Below, one piece after another: positions 10,483 through 18,687 of a DNA stretch of 44,493 bases. The stretch comes from Planctomycetota bacterium (GTDB taxonomy: Bacteria; Planctomycetota; J058): the NCBI GenBank assembly GCA_019636275.1, contig JAHBXY010000068.1, positions 1-44,493 of the forward strand, written 5' to 3'. Every line of letters starts with the position of its first letter. Within the stretch, counting starts at the first letter, position 1. The translations under genes were made by a program, and so were the position numbers. A model generated the notes under the pieces. The model was given only the letters and a program-made list of their open reading frames with translations. It had not been told where the DNA came from and did not search any database.

Positions 10483-11442
10483 ATGTGGCCCGTGGGCCTC
10501 GACGACCGCGACTACATGAGCCACGAGGGCGGCGGGAGCTCCACGACCGACCTGCTCCGCCGCCTGCCGGCCGCCGGTCAGCTCATCATCCTCAACCTGC
10601 TCGTGTTCCTGGCGTGGCACCTGTTCCACCGCTCGGGGGTGATGTTCGACCACTTCATGGTCGACGCCGAGGGGCTGCGGTCGGGGCGCGTCTGGACGCT
10701 CGTCACCTACGCCTTCTCGCACCGCGAGCCGTGGCACCTGTTCTGGAACATGCTGTTCCTCTACTGGTTCGGCGGCGACCTCGAGGCGGTCTACGGCAAG
10801 CGCAACCTGTGGGCGATCTACCTCGTCGGCGCGGTCGGCGGGGCCGCCGCGCAGGTGGCCTTCAACCTGCAGCAGGGCGCGGCCGCCCGCCCCATGCTCG
10901 GCGCGTCGGCCTCGGTCATGGCGATCGTCGTGGCCGCGACGCTCATGTTCCCCACGCGGCGCCTCATGATCTGGGGCGTGATCCCGACCCCCATGTGGGT
11001 GCTCGCGGCGATCTACCTGCTGGTCGACGTGTTCGGCCTGGCGCGCGAGATCGCCGGCGCGTTCTCGCGCGTCGGGCACGCCGGCCACCTCGGCGGCGCC
11101 GTGGCCGGCGCGCTGTTCAAGGTGCTCGACCTGCGCCCGTTCCGCCGCGGCCAGGCGCGGCCGCGCGCGGCGGCCGCCGGCGGCCCGCTCACCTGGCTGG
11201 CGACCGCCTGGCGGCGGCGCCGGCTGCGCGTCCTGCCGCCCTTGCCGCGCGAGGAGCGGGCGCCCGCCCGTCCGGCCGAGGAGCCGGTCGTCGTCGACCC
11301 GAACGACCCGCGGCGCATCGATCCGGCGGTCGAGGCGCGCGTGGACGAGCTCCTGCGGAAGATCAACGCCGACGGCCTGCAGAGCCTCACGAGCGAGGAG
11401 AAGGCCTTCCTCGAGCGGGCGAGCACGCAGTACCGGAAGTGA
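10483..11442 (+). CDS. Rhomboid family intramembrane serine protease
   Basis: This 319-residue polytopic membrane protease has its ATG at 10483, seven bases behind AGGGAG. Six hydrophobic segments carry the rhomboid core: WTLVTYAFSH with His85 and Asn89 of HLFWNM for the oxyanion region, the serine in LGASASVM (Ser142), and GHAGHLGG with the catalytic His202. The serine motif is GASA, not the usual GxSG. After the membrane part an Arg-rich linker leads to a soluble tail, VDELLRKINADGLQSLTSEE, which is a C-terminal helical extension found in many planctomycete and related rhomboids. It should cut transmembrane helices of partner proteins. The gene is convergent with the STN-domain gene, and their stop codons share a TGATCA sequence with no spacer. 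Confidence 0.9.
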   Translation: MWPVGLDDRDYMSHEGGGSSTTDLLRRLPAAGQLIILNLLVFLAWHLFHRSGVMFDHFMVDAEGLRSGRVWTLVTYAFSHREPWHLFWNMLFLYWFGGDLEAVYGKRNLWAIYLVGAVGGAAAQVAFNLQQGAAARPMLGASASVMAIVVAATLMFPTRRLMIWGVIPTPMWVLAAIYLLVDVFGLAREIAGAFSRVGHAGHLGGAVAGALFKVLDLRPFRRGQARPRAAAAGGPLTWLATAWRRRRLRVLPPLPREERAPARPAEEPVVVDPNDPRRIDPAVEARVDELLRKINADGLQSLTSEEKAFLERASTQYRK

Positions 11443-12507
11443 TCAGCGCGACTGCGTGATCGTCCCGGCGATCACCTTCGCGCCGTCCACGACCTCGTAG
11501 ATGAGGAAGATCTGCCCGTCGGGCTCGAGGGCGTCGACGGCGGCGAGGACGCGCTCGCGCCGGTCGGCCTGCTCGGCCGGCGGCAGCGTGAGCACGACCA
11601 CGACCCCGTCGCCGCGGCGCACGCGCACGACCTCGCCCTCGCGGCCGACGAAGCGGCCGGCGAGGGTCCCCTCGGGCATGGGCACCTCCTCGGCCTCCGG
11701 CGGCGCGTCGACCGGCGCCTTGGCGACCGGCGGCGGGGCGGGGACGGGCGCGGGCGGCGGGGCGTCGGCCCGGCGCAGGTCGCGGGGGCCGTCCTCGCGC
11801 GGCGCCGCGGCCGGCCGCGGTGACGTCGGGCGCGCGGGCGGCGGGCGGGTGCCGCCGATCAGGGCGGTCACGACCGAGCGGCCGGCGTCGCGCCGGTAGA
11901 GCAGGGCCACGCGCGCGCCGGGCTTCAGCCCGGACACCGCCTGCTGGAGGCGCAGGACCGACAGGGCGTCGTCGGCGCCCTGGCCCTGGCGGGGCAGGTA
12001 GAAGTCGACCTTCGTGCCATCGATCCGGAGCTGCAGCCGCCGCTCGTCGAGGTCGACCTCCTCGAGCTTGCCGATCGCCGTCAGGTCGTCCTGGTTCGCG
12101 CGCGGCGGCGGCAGGTCGCTCGTCGGGTCGTCGGGCGGGCGGCGCTCGGGGAGCACGCCCTCGCGCACGCGCGGCAGGGGCGCGGGCGCGCCCGGGTCCT
12201 TCGGCACGATCACGATCACCGGCCCGCGCACCTCGCACGCCAGCCCGGCCGCCGAGCAGATCGACTCGAGCGCCACGTCGAGCGGCACCTGCTTCAGCCG
12301 GACGGTCACCGTGCCGGCGCGCGCGAGGAGCTCCTCGCTCACCACGTAGTTGAGGCCATGGCGCTGCTCGAGGCGACGCAGGACGTCGCGCACCGGCTGC
12401 GCGTCCTCGGCGACGTCGACGATGAGGTCCGAGAGCGGGCCGCCCCGGGCGAGCGCGGGGGTCGCCAAGAGGAAGGCCAGGGCGACCGAGGCGAGGGCGT
12501 TGCGCAT
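11443..12507 (-). CDS. Secreted protein with STN (secretin/TonB N-terminal) domain
   Basis: This 354-residue protein has ATG 12507 behind GGAGG. The signal peptide is ALASVALAFLLATPALARG. Residues 20-105 match the STN short domain: VAEDAQPVRDVLRRLEQRHG, then a LNYVVSEELL strand, then VTVRLKQVPLDVALESIC, ending VRGPVIVIVPK. In secretins and TonB receptors this domain precedes a barrel, but here no barrel follows. Instead there are two beta-rich modules (about 135-215 and 285-354) joined by a Pro/Ala-rich linker. It is probably periplasmic and acts as a scaffold or binds a partner. A longer frame upstream of 12507 lacks a ribosome site. Confidence 0.75.
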   Translation of the reverse strand: MRNALASVALAFLLATPALARGGPLSDLIVDVAEDAQPVRDVLRRLEQRHGLNYVVSEELLARAGTVTVRLKQVPLDVALESICSAAGLACEVRGPVIVIVPKDPGAPAPLPRVREGVLPERRPPDDPTSDLPPPRANQDDLTAIGKLEEVDLDERRLQLRIDGTKVDFYLPRQGQGADDALSVLRLQQAVSGLKPGARVALLYRRDAGRSVVTALIGGTRPPPARPTSPRPAAAPREDGPRDLRRADAPPPAPVPAPPPVAKAPVDAPPEAEEVPMPEGTLAGRFVGREGEVVRVRRGDGVVVVLTLPPAEQADRRERVLAAVDALEPDGQIFLIYEVVDGAKVIAGTITQSR

Positions 12508-12553
12508 GCGAGACCTCCGCGCACCGTTATCGTCGACGGCGCACCCGCATCCA

Positions 12554-12572
12554 GTCTGGCGGCGCGCCAGAC
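12554..12572. repeat. Hairpin in the divergent intergenic region
   Basis: GTCTGGCG and CGCCAGAC form an 8-bp stem with a GCG loop between the STN gene (starts at 12507, minus) and the lipoprotein operon (starts at 12782, plus). The 274-bp gap should hold promoters for both directions. I could not pick a convincing -35/-10 pair in it. Confidence 0.5.
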
Positions 12573-12781
12573 GGGCGCAAGGGCGGACCTCGGCGGGGCG
12601 TAAGCCGCACGCTCGGGAGTGGTTGCGCCGCTGAATCACGGCGCGTCACCCGCCGTCTGAGTCGACGTGCGACGCCACGCGGCCCTTGCGGTTGCCCCAG
12701 GGCTCGGGCAATGTAGCGCCCGCCCGCCGGCCTCGCCGGCCGCAAGGCGCCTCGGCGCCGCCCGGTAGAAGGGGGACTCAC

Positions 12782-14182
12782 GTGCGCAAGCTCATGCCCG
12801 TCCTGGGCCTCGGCCTCCTGGTCGCCGCCGCGCCGGCGCAGGCGCAGAACCAGCCCAACAAGGTCTCGATCGCCGTGGCGCCGTTCACGTTCCACAGGAC
12901 CGTGGCCGCGCCGCCCGGGGCCGCCCTGGAGACGAGCGCGCTCTCGAACAAGTTCGTCACGGCGCTGGTGCAGACGCGCAAGTTCGACGTCGTCGAGCGC
13001 GAGCGCGTCGACAAGCTCCTGGGCGAGATGCAGATGGCCGAGGCCGGCCTCATGGACCCCGCCCGCGCGGTCCAGGCCGGGCGCATGCTCGGCGCCGACT
13101 TCTTCCTCATGGGCGAGATCTCGGTGTTCACGCTCACGACGACCGTGCGCGAGATCCCGGGCACGACGCGCTTCACGCGCGCCGAGGAGCTGCGGATCAT
13201 CCTCGACATGCGGATCGTCGACACGCGCACCAGCCGCGTCGTCTCGGCCGAGAAGGGCGAGGCGGTCATGCGCGCGCAGCAGCTCTTCCCGCAGCGCCCG
13301 CCGGCCAACGCCCCGGTCGATCCCAAGGCGCTCGACGACATCCAGCGCGAGGTCGTGAACCGCTGCGTCGTCAAGGTGATCGACGCGATCTACCCGATCC
13401 GGATCATCGCCGTGACCGGCGCCGAGGCCTCGATCAACCGCGGCGAGGGCGGCGGCGTGGCGGCGGGCGACGTGCTCGACGTGTTCGTCGAGGGCCAGGA
13501 GATGATCGACCCCGACACGGGCGAGGTCCTGGGCTCCGAGGAGACGAAGGTCGCGCGCATCCGCGTGAGCCAGATCCTCCCGCGCTTCAGCAAGGCGCAG
13601 GTGCTCGGCGGGCAGCCCGCCGTCGGCCAGATCTGCCGGCCGGCGTCCGGCGACGCGGCCTTCTCCCGGCCGGCCCCGCCGCCGCCGCCGCGCGACACGA
13701 CGCCGCCGGTGATCACGATCCTCTCGCCGCGCGAGGGCGCGACGTTCAACGCCAACCCGATCAACGTCGCCGCGCAGGTGACCGACGACAGCGGCCAGGT
13801 GGCCCGCGTGACGATCGCCGGCCGCGACGCCACCCGCGACGAGCGCGGCAACTGGCGCGGGCAGGTGCTCGCCAACGAGGGCGGCAACCGCGTCGTGGTC
13901 GAGGCGTTCGACGCCGCCGGCAACAAGGCGCAGGCGGGCGTGACCTTCGCCTTCAAGTCGACCCCGCCCAACGTCGAGGCGGAGGCGCGGCTCCTCGTCG
14001 AGGGGAGCGTCGACGACCTGGGCTGCACGCTGACGATCAACGGGCAGGCGGTGCAGTATGACAAGCGCACGGGCCGCTACTCGGTCCGCGTCGCGCCCGA
14101 CCCGCAGAACCCCGGCGTGGTGACGATCGTCGCCACCGACGAGTACGGCAACCAGCGGGTCGAGACCCGCCGCGTCCAGTAG
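12782..14182 (+). CDS. CsgG-family envelope protein with C-terminal Ig-like domains
   Basis: This 466-residue protein starts at GTG 12782 with a signal peptide (LMPVLGLGLLVAAAPAQAQ). Residues 20-290 match the CsgG/curli-secretion-channel family: VSIAVAPFTF, LSNKFVTALVQTRKFDVVER, MDPARAVQAGRMLGADFFLM and LDMRIVDTRTSRVVSAEKGEA. No lipobox cysteine is visible, unlike true CsgG. The C-terminal 160 residues are two Ig-like modules, seen in TTPPVITILSPREGATFN and VVVEAFDAAGNKAQAGVTF. In this family the alpha/beta domain senses or scaffolds complexes at the outer membrane. It heads a five-gene run on the plus strand, followed after 16 bases by a shorter paralogue. Confidence 0.85.
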   Translation: MRKLMPVLGLGLLVAAAPAQAQNQPNKVSIAVAPFTFHRTVAAPPGAALETSALSNKFVTALVQTRKFDVVERERVDKLLGEMQMAEAGLMDPARAVQAGRMLGADFFLMGEISVFTLTTTVREIPGTTRFTRAEELRIILDMRIVDTRTSRVVSAEKGEAVMRAQQLFPQRPPANAPVDPKALDDIQREVVNRCVVKVIDAIYPIRIIAVTGAEASINRGEGGGVAAGDVLDVFVEGQEMIDPDTGEVLGSEETKVARIRVSQILPRFSKAQVLGGQPAVGQICRPASGDAAFSRPAPPPPPRDTTPPVITILSPREGATFNANPINVAAQVTDDSGQVARVTIAGRDATRDERGNWRGQVLANEGGNRVVVEAFDAAGNKAQAGVTFAFKSTPPNVEAEARLLVEGSVDDLGCTLTINGQAVQYDKRTGRYSVRVAPDPQNPGVVTIVATDEYGNQRVETRRVQ

Positions 14183-14198
14183 GACAGGAGGCCCTGCC

Positions 14199-15158
14199 AT
14201 GAGGTCCACGCTCGTCGCGGCGGCGCTCGCCGCCGCCCTGACCGCGCCCGCCTGGGCGCAGGCGCCCGAGGCCCCGGCGGCCCCGGCCACGAAGAAGGCC
14301 AGCCTGGCCGTCATGCCGTTCACGTTCTCGACCGAGACGCTGCGGCAGCAGGGCGACGAGGTGAAGATGGCCCTGCGCCAGTTCGAGACCTCGACGCTGA
14401 CGAACAAGTTCATCACGGCGCTCGTGAACACGCGCAAGTTCGACGTGGTCGAGCGCCAGCGCGTGCAGACGCTGCTGGACGAGTTCCAGATGGACCAGGG
14501 CGGCCTCATGGACCCGGCCCGCGCCGCCCGCGCCGGCAAGATGATCGGCGCCGACTACTTCCTCATGGGCGAGATCTCGGTGTTCACGGTCAACGTCGTG
14601 TGGCGCCCGATCCCGAACACGAGCAAGCTCACGCGCACGATCACGGCGCAGATCATCGTCGACATGCGGATCGTCGACACGCGCACCTCGCGGATCGTCG
14701 CCGCCGACAAGGGCGAGGCGCGCCAGGAGGAGCGGACCATGCACGACGCGCAGGTGCAGACGGTCTTCGCGCCGGACCTGATCGACGGGCTGCAGCGCCA
14801 GCTGTGCGACTCGCTCACGCTCCAGACGATCGACGGCGTCTACCCGGTGAAGATCATCGGCTTCTCGGGGGGCGTCGTGTCGCTGAACCGCGGCCAGGGC
14901 GGCGGCCTCGACGTCGGGCAGGTGCTCGAGGTCTTCTCGCTCGGCGAGGAGATGATCGACCCCGACACGGGCGAGTCGCTCGGGAGCGAGGAGGTCAAGG
15001 TCGGCGCGGTGCGCGTGACCGAGGTCCTGCCGCGCTTCTCGAAGGCCGTCCCGCTCGACGGCGCGGCCGTGCTCCCCAACGGCGCGATCTGCCGCAAGGT
15101 CAAGGCGGCGCCGCAGGGCGCCGCGCAGCCCCAGCCCCCGCGCGGCCCCCGCTGGTGA
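14199..15158 (+). CDS. CsgG-family envelope protein, short paralogue
   Basis: This 319-residue protein has ATG 14199 behind AGGAGG and a signal peptide ending WAQA. It shares a block-by-block match with the preceding gene: SLAVMPFTF, LTNKFITALVNTRKFDVVER, DPARAARAGKMIGADYFLMGEISVF and VDMRIVDTRTSRIVAADKGEA. The shared tail includes MIDPDTGESLGSEEVKVG. It lacks the C-terminal Ig-like modules, so the pair looks like a tandem duplication that later diverged. The stop overlaps the start of the next gene in a GTGA, which suggests coupled translation. Confidence 0.86.
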   Translation: MRSTLVAAALAAALTAPAWAQAPEAPAAPATKKASLAVMPFTFSTETLRQQGDEVKMALRQFETSTLTNKFITALVNTRKFDVVERQRVQTLLDEFQMDQGGLMDPARAARAGKMIGADYFLMGEISVFTVNVVWRPIPNTSKLTRTITAQIIVDMRIVDTRTSRIVAADKGEARQEERTMHDAQVQTVFAPDLIDGLQRQLCDSLTLQTIDGVYPVKIIGFSGGVVSLNRGQGGGLDVGQVLEVFSLGEEMIDPDTGESLGSEEVKVGAVRVTEVLPRFSKAVPLDGAAVLPNGAICRKVKAAPQGAAQPQPPRGPRW

Positions 15159-17320
15159 CCGTGTTCACCCGCCGCGGCCAACTCGCCGCCATCGCCGCCC
15201 TGCTGCTCGCGCCGCTGGGCGGCGGCTGCACCGTCTTCACGGACTACAACGACGAGACGCGCGACGCGCGCCACGCGTTCGAGCGCGGCGACTTCGCGGG
15301 GGCCCTGGCCGGCTACCGGCAGGGCCTCGACGCCACCAACGACTCGCTCCTCTATCACCTCGAGGGCGGCGCCGCCGCGCACGTGGGCGGGCTCTACCCC
15401 GACAGCACGCGCCTCTTCGAGGTCGCCTACCGCAAGATCGAGGAGTACCAGACCCGCGCCCTGGCCGGCGACGCCGCGCAGGTGGCCGCATCGATCCTCG
15501 TCAACGAGAAGACGATCTCCTACACGGGCGCCGTGTTCGAGCAGGTGCTCCTGCAGGCGTACCAGGCGCGCAACTACTTCCTCTCGGGCAAGCGCGACGG
15601 GGTGATCGTCGAGGTCCTGCGCTGCTACGACATCGTGGCCAAGGCGCGCGAGATCTACGAGCAGGAGCTGTCGGCCGCGCAGGGCGAGGCCGGGCGCAAC
15701 AACGAGGGCGTCGACGTCGCCGGCGTGACCGCGACCATGCGCCAGACCTACGACTACGGCGACCTCTCGGGCGCCGAGGACGTCTACGAGATCAACTACG
15801 TCCGCTACCTCAACGCGTTCCTGCGCGAGGCCTGCGCCACCGACAGCGCCGACTACAACGCGGCCTGGATCGACATGAAGTTCGTCGCCGACCGCTTCGG
15901 CGGCGAGGAGTTCGTGCGCCGCGACCTGGCCCGCCTGGCGCGCCGCTCGGGCGCGGCCGAGGACGCCGTCGCGGCCGAGCGCGGGCTGCCGCCCTTGCCG
16001 CGCGACGCGGGCTCGGTGGCGCTGTTCTTCGAGTGCGGCATGGCGCCGCGCAAGACCGAGGTGAAGGTCTACTTCCCCACGTACATGGGCGCGGCGGCGA
16101 TCGCCATGCCGAAGTACGAGGCGGTCGCGAACCCGGCCGTCGCGGCCACGCTCGTGATCGGCGACCAGCAGGTGCGCACGACCACGCTCTCGAACCTGCA
16201 GTCGATCGCCTTCCGCTACCAGCGCGACCGCCTGCCGCTCTTGATCGCCAAGCAGGTCGTCCGGCTCGCGGCGAAGGTCGCGATCCAGTCGGGCGGCGCG
16301 GCCGTGATCCAGAACAACGCCGGCGAGAACGCCCAGGCCTGGGCCTGGCTCTACGGGATCGGCATGTCGATCTGGAACATCGCCTCCGAGCAGGCCGACC
16401 TGCGCGCCTGGCGGACGCTCCCGCAGACGATGCAGGTCGCCCGCGTGCACCTGCCCGAGGGGGTCTACCCGGCGCGGCTGGTCCTCCTCGGCCCGGGCGG
16501 CAACGCGATCAACCAGGTGGACCTCGGCCAGGTGACGATCAAGGCGGGGCGCCACCGCATGGTGAACGCGCGCTCCATCGGGGCGAGCCTCTATGCCGAC
16601 GTGCCCGCCGAGCCCTACGACGGGCAGGTCGGGCCGCGCGCCGCCGCCGACACGCAGGTGCAGGACCTGCGCCGGCCCGACGTGGCGACGCCGCCGGTCG
16701 AGGCGCCGGCCGCGCCGCGGCCGGACCGGCGCCCGGAGCCCCGCCCCGAGACCCGCGACGAGCCGCGCCCGCGCGGACCGGCCGCCGGCGGCGAGGTCCG
16801 CGGCGAGGCCCGCGACCTGCGCCAGCCCGACGCCTCTCGCGACCCGCTCGACCCGGGCGTCGGCGACCCGCTCGACCGCCTCGCGCGCCTGCTGCAGCCC
16901 GGCCGGCCGGTCTGCTTCCAGATGGTCTTCGAGAACGGCAAGGGGCGCGACGTCGCCGGCAACACGACCGTCGACGAGCTGCGCGACGAGACGGACGAGC
17001 GCGGGCGCCGGCTCGTGGTCCTCACCTCGAACTTCATGGCCGAGGGGGCGCCGCACTACTTCAGCTTCGTCCTGCGCCCCGACGGGATCGAGCAGGTCGA
17101 CCTGTACCACGCCCCCCAGCGGGCCTGGGAGCTGGCGCCGAAGGACACCTTCTGGTTCAAGTCCATACCGGGCGGCGAGCTGCGCTTCGAGGCCCCGGGC
17201 CGGGGCTTCGCCAGCCGCCGCGGCGTGTGCAACGTCGCCCGCGGAGCGAAGGCGCGGGGCCAGGTGAGCGTCTACCTGCGGACCTACCACGTGGACGGGG
17301 CCGGGGCGCTCCGCTACTGA
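15155..17320 (+). CDS. COG3014-like lipoprotein with extra C-terminal domain
   Basis: This 721-residue protein has GTG 15155 overlapping the upstream stop by four bases. The N-terminus is a lipoprotein signal with a GGGC lipobox, so it is probably anchored at the outer membrane. Residues 30-480 resemble COG3014 proteins: an N-terminal TPR-like helical part (DARHAFERGDFAGALAGYRQG), a central SILVNEKTISYTGAVFEQVLL region and a conserved PEGVYPARLVLLGPGG beta segment. A Pro/Arg-rich linker (about 510-565) leads to a further domain of about 155 residues, LVVLTSNFMAEGAPHYFSF and onward, that I cannot name. COG3014, YcfL and LpoB homologues often sit together in bacteria, and here they are consecutive. 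A role in envelope assembly is inferred from context. Confidence 0.8.
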   Translation: MTVFTRRGQLAAIAALLLAPLGGGCTVFTDYNDETRDARHAFERGDFAGALAGYRQGLDATNDSLLYHLEGGAAAHVGGLYPDSTRLFEVAYRKIEEYQTRALAGDAAQVAASILVNEKTISYTGAVFEQVLLQAYQARNYFLSGKRDGVIVEVLRCYDIVAKAREIYEQELSAAQGEAGRNNEGVDVAGVTATMRQTYDYGDLSGAEDVYEINYVRYLNAFLREACATDSADYNAAWIDMKFVADRFGGEEFVRRDLARLARRSGAAEDAVAAERGLPPLPRDAGSVALFFECGMAPRKTEVKVYFPTYMGAAAIAMPKYEAVANPAVAATLVIGDQQVRTTTLSNLQSIAFRYQRDRLPLLIAKQVVRLAAKVAIQSGGAAVIQNNAGENAQAWAWLYGIGMSIWNIASEQADLRAWRTLPQTMQVARVHLPEGVYPARLVLLGPGGNAINQVDLGQVTIKAGRHRMVNARSIGASLYADVPAEPYDGQVGPRAAADTQVQDLRRPDVATPPVEAPAAPRPDRRPEPRPETRDEPRPRGPAAGGEVRGEARDLRQPDASRDPLDPGVGDPLDRLARLLQPGRPVCFQMVFENGKGRDVAGNTTVDELRDETDERGRRLVVLTSNFMAEGAPHYFSFVLRPDGIEQVDLYHAPQRAWELAPKDTFWFKSIPGGELRFEAPGRGFASRRGVCNVARGAKARGQVSVYLRTYHVDGAGALRY

Positions 17321-17346
17321 GGTCTCTACCGAACACCGGAGGAACC

Positions 17347-17763
17347 GTGACCCGTCACCTCAACGTGCTCCTGCTGCTCGTCCTCGGCCTGGTGGCCCTG
17401 CCGGGCTGCCGCTCGAACGCCGCCAACGTGATGAAGATCAACGCCGAGGGCGGCAACGTCGACATCCAGGTGCTCAACCCCGGCCTGCAGGAGGAGCTCG
17501 AGCTCGCCTCCGGGCGCTGCGCCTACGAGGCGGACATCCTCACTTGCTGGGTGCGCATCCGGAACCACGAGGACGACAAGCTGCAGTACGAGTACCGCTG
17601 GCGCTGGTACGACGCCGACGGCAAGCAGATCACCGTGGGCGGCGGCGGGGACAACTGGGCCACGCGCTGGGCCAACCCGCTCGAGGAGGTCGAGGTGGAC
17701 GGCCACGCGACCCGTGAGGGCGCCGTGCGCGCGGAGTTCCACCTGCGGTATGCGTCCGAATAG
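17347..17763 (+). CDS. YcfL-like (DUF1425) lipoprotein
   Basis: This 138-residue protein has GTG 17347 directly behind GGAGGAACC. It has a lipoprotein signal with lipobox LPGC. The mature part is a small beta-sandwich with VDIQVLNPGL, LTCWVRIRNHEDDKLQYEYRW and WYDADGKQITV, a pattern typical of YcfL/DUF1425 proteins, which have a transglutaminase-unrelated Ig-like fold. In Escherichia coli, ycfL lies next to lpoB. The same order, COG3014 then YcfL then LpoB, appears here. Confidence 0.82.
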   Translation: MTRHLNVLLLLVLGLVALPGCRSNAANVMKINAEGGNVDIQVLNPGLQEELELASGRCAYEADILTCWVRIRNHEDDKLQYEYRWRWYDADGKQITVGGGGDNWATRWANPLEEVEVDGHATREGAVRAEFHLRYASE

Positions 17764-17827
17764 AATGCCGCCCTGTTCCGCAGGGAGTCGCCGCGCGCCG
17801 GGCGCGCGGCCTGGAGAGGGGAAGATC

Positions 17828-18454
17828 ATGATCCGTCAGCTTTCGCTGTCCTGCGCCGCGCTCGTCGCCGTCGCCGGGCTGTCCGGTTGCGGCACCACCC
17901 ACCGTCGGGCCGACGCGAGCGACCCGGGCCTGGTGAAGACCAGCCACATCGGCGGGCACGAGATCGAGGAGGCCGTGCGCGACATGGCCAAGAAGATCTC
18001 CGAGAAGAACGCCCGGGGGTGGGAGGCGCACATCCCCATGAGCTCGGACAACCCGCCCAAGCCGCAGGTGCGCGTCGACAAGATCCAGAACCGCACGCGC
18101 GTGCACTTCGACGTGGTGAACCTGCGCAACGAGCTCCTGAACACGCTCGTCGAGCAGGAGGTCGTCTACCTCGTCGGCTCGCGCGACGGCCCGGGCAGCG
18201 ACTCGGACGCGGTCATGGACGAGCGCGCCTACGCGGCGTCCGGCATGGTCGACGCCAACCAGGCCGCCCAGGCCCCGGAGATGGGCGGCGAGGACATGAC
18301 CGGCCTGCTGCTGCGCGGCGAGATCACGGACGACGTGATCGAGGTCGACGGGGTCAAGCAGCACGACTACTGGTTCAGCCTGCGCCTCGTCGACACCCGC
18401 AAGGGCCGCGTGGTCCTCACGACGCGGACCAAGATGCGCAAGGTTCGCGACTGA
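17828..18454 (+). CDS. lpoB: LpoB-like penicillin-binding-protein activator
   Basis: This 208-residue lipoprotein has ATG 17828 behind GGAGAGGGGAAG. The lipobox is LSGC. The mature region carries the LpoB pattern: a short linker, then GGHEIEEAVRDMAKKI, a PKPQVRVDKIQNRTRVHFDV strand, RNELLNTLVEQEVVYLV and the closing DYWFSLRLVDTRKGRVVLTT. In Enterobacteria, LpoB reaches from the outer membrane to stimulate the bifunctional synthase PBP1B. The linker here is short (about 20 residues), compared with the long disordered one in E. coli, so either the reach differs or the partner does. No PBP gene is in the window. The symbol is by homology and neighbourhood and not proven. Confidence 0.8.
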   Translation: MIRQLSLSCAALVAVAGLSGCGTTHRRADASDPGLVKTSHIGGHEIEEAVRDMAKKISEKNARGWEAHIPMSSDNPPKPQVRVDKIQNRTRVHFDVVNLRNELLNTLVEQEVVYLVGSRDGPGSDSDAVMDERAYAASGMVDANQAAQAPEMGGEDMTGLLLRGEITDDVIEVDGVKQHDYWFSLRLVDTRKGRVVLTTRTKMRKVRD

Positions 18455-18510
18455 GACGGCTGCGGCCGCGGATGCTGGGCGCTGCGGCGCGCGCGCGAGC
18501 GATGGGATCA

Positions 18511-18526
18511 GGCGATCGATATCGCC
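18511..18526. repeat. Small hairpin downstream of lpoB
   Basis: GGCGAT and ATCGCC form a 6-bp stem with a CGAT loop, 57 bases after the lpoB stop. The gap 18455-18687 otherwise holds only this and the stronger hairpin at 18643. Confidence 0.35.
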
Positions 18527-18642
18527 CGCGTGCGCGCCGCATCGCCTCGGCCTCCGCGGCCTCGCCTCGCTCGCTGCTGCGTTCCTCCCGTGGCCTGGGC
18601 GTGTCGAAGGCGCTCATGGCCCGGGGGTGATCGATGGCTTCA

Positions 18643-18668
18643 ACGGGCCCGGGTCCTCCCGGGCCCGT
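18643..18668 (+). terminator. Probable hairpin terminator after the lipoprotein operon
   Basis: ACGGGCCCGGG and CCCGGGCCCGT form a perfect 11-bp stem with a TCCT loop. No T-run follows, as is common in very GC-rich genomes. It lies between lpoB and the NYN gene and overlaps the first possible upstream start of the NYN gene (18634), which argues for the later GTG start of that gene. Confidence 0.65.
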
Positions 18669-18687
18669 CTCCGTGTACCGTGGGCTC

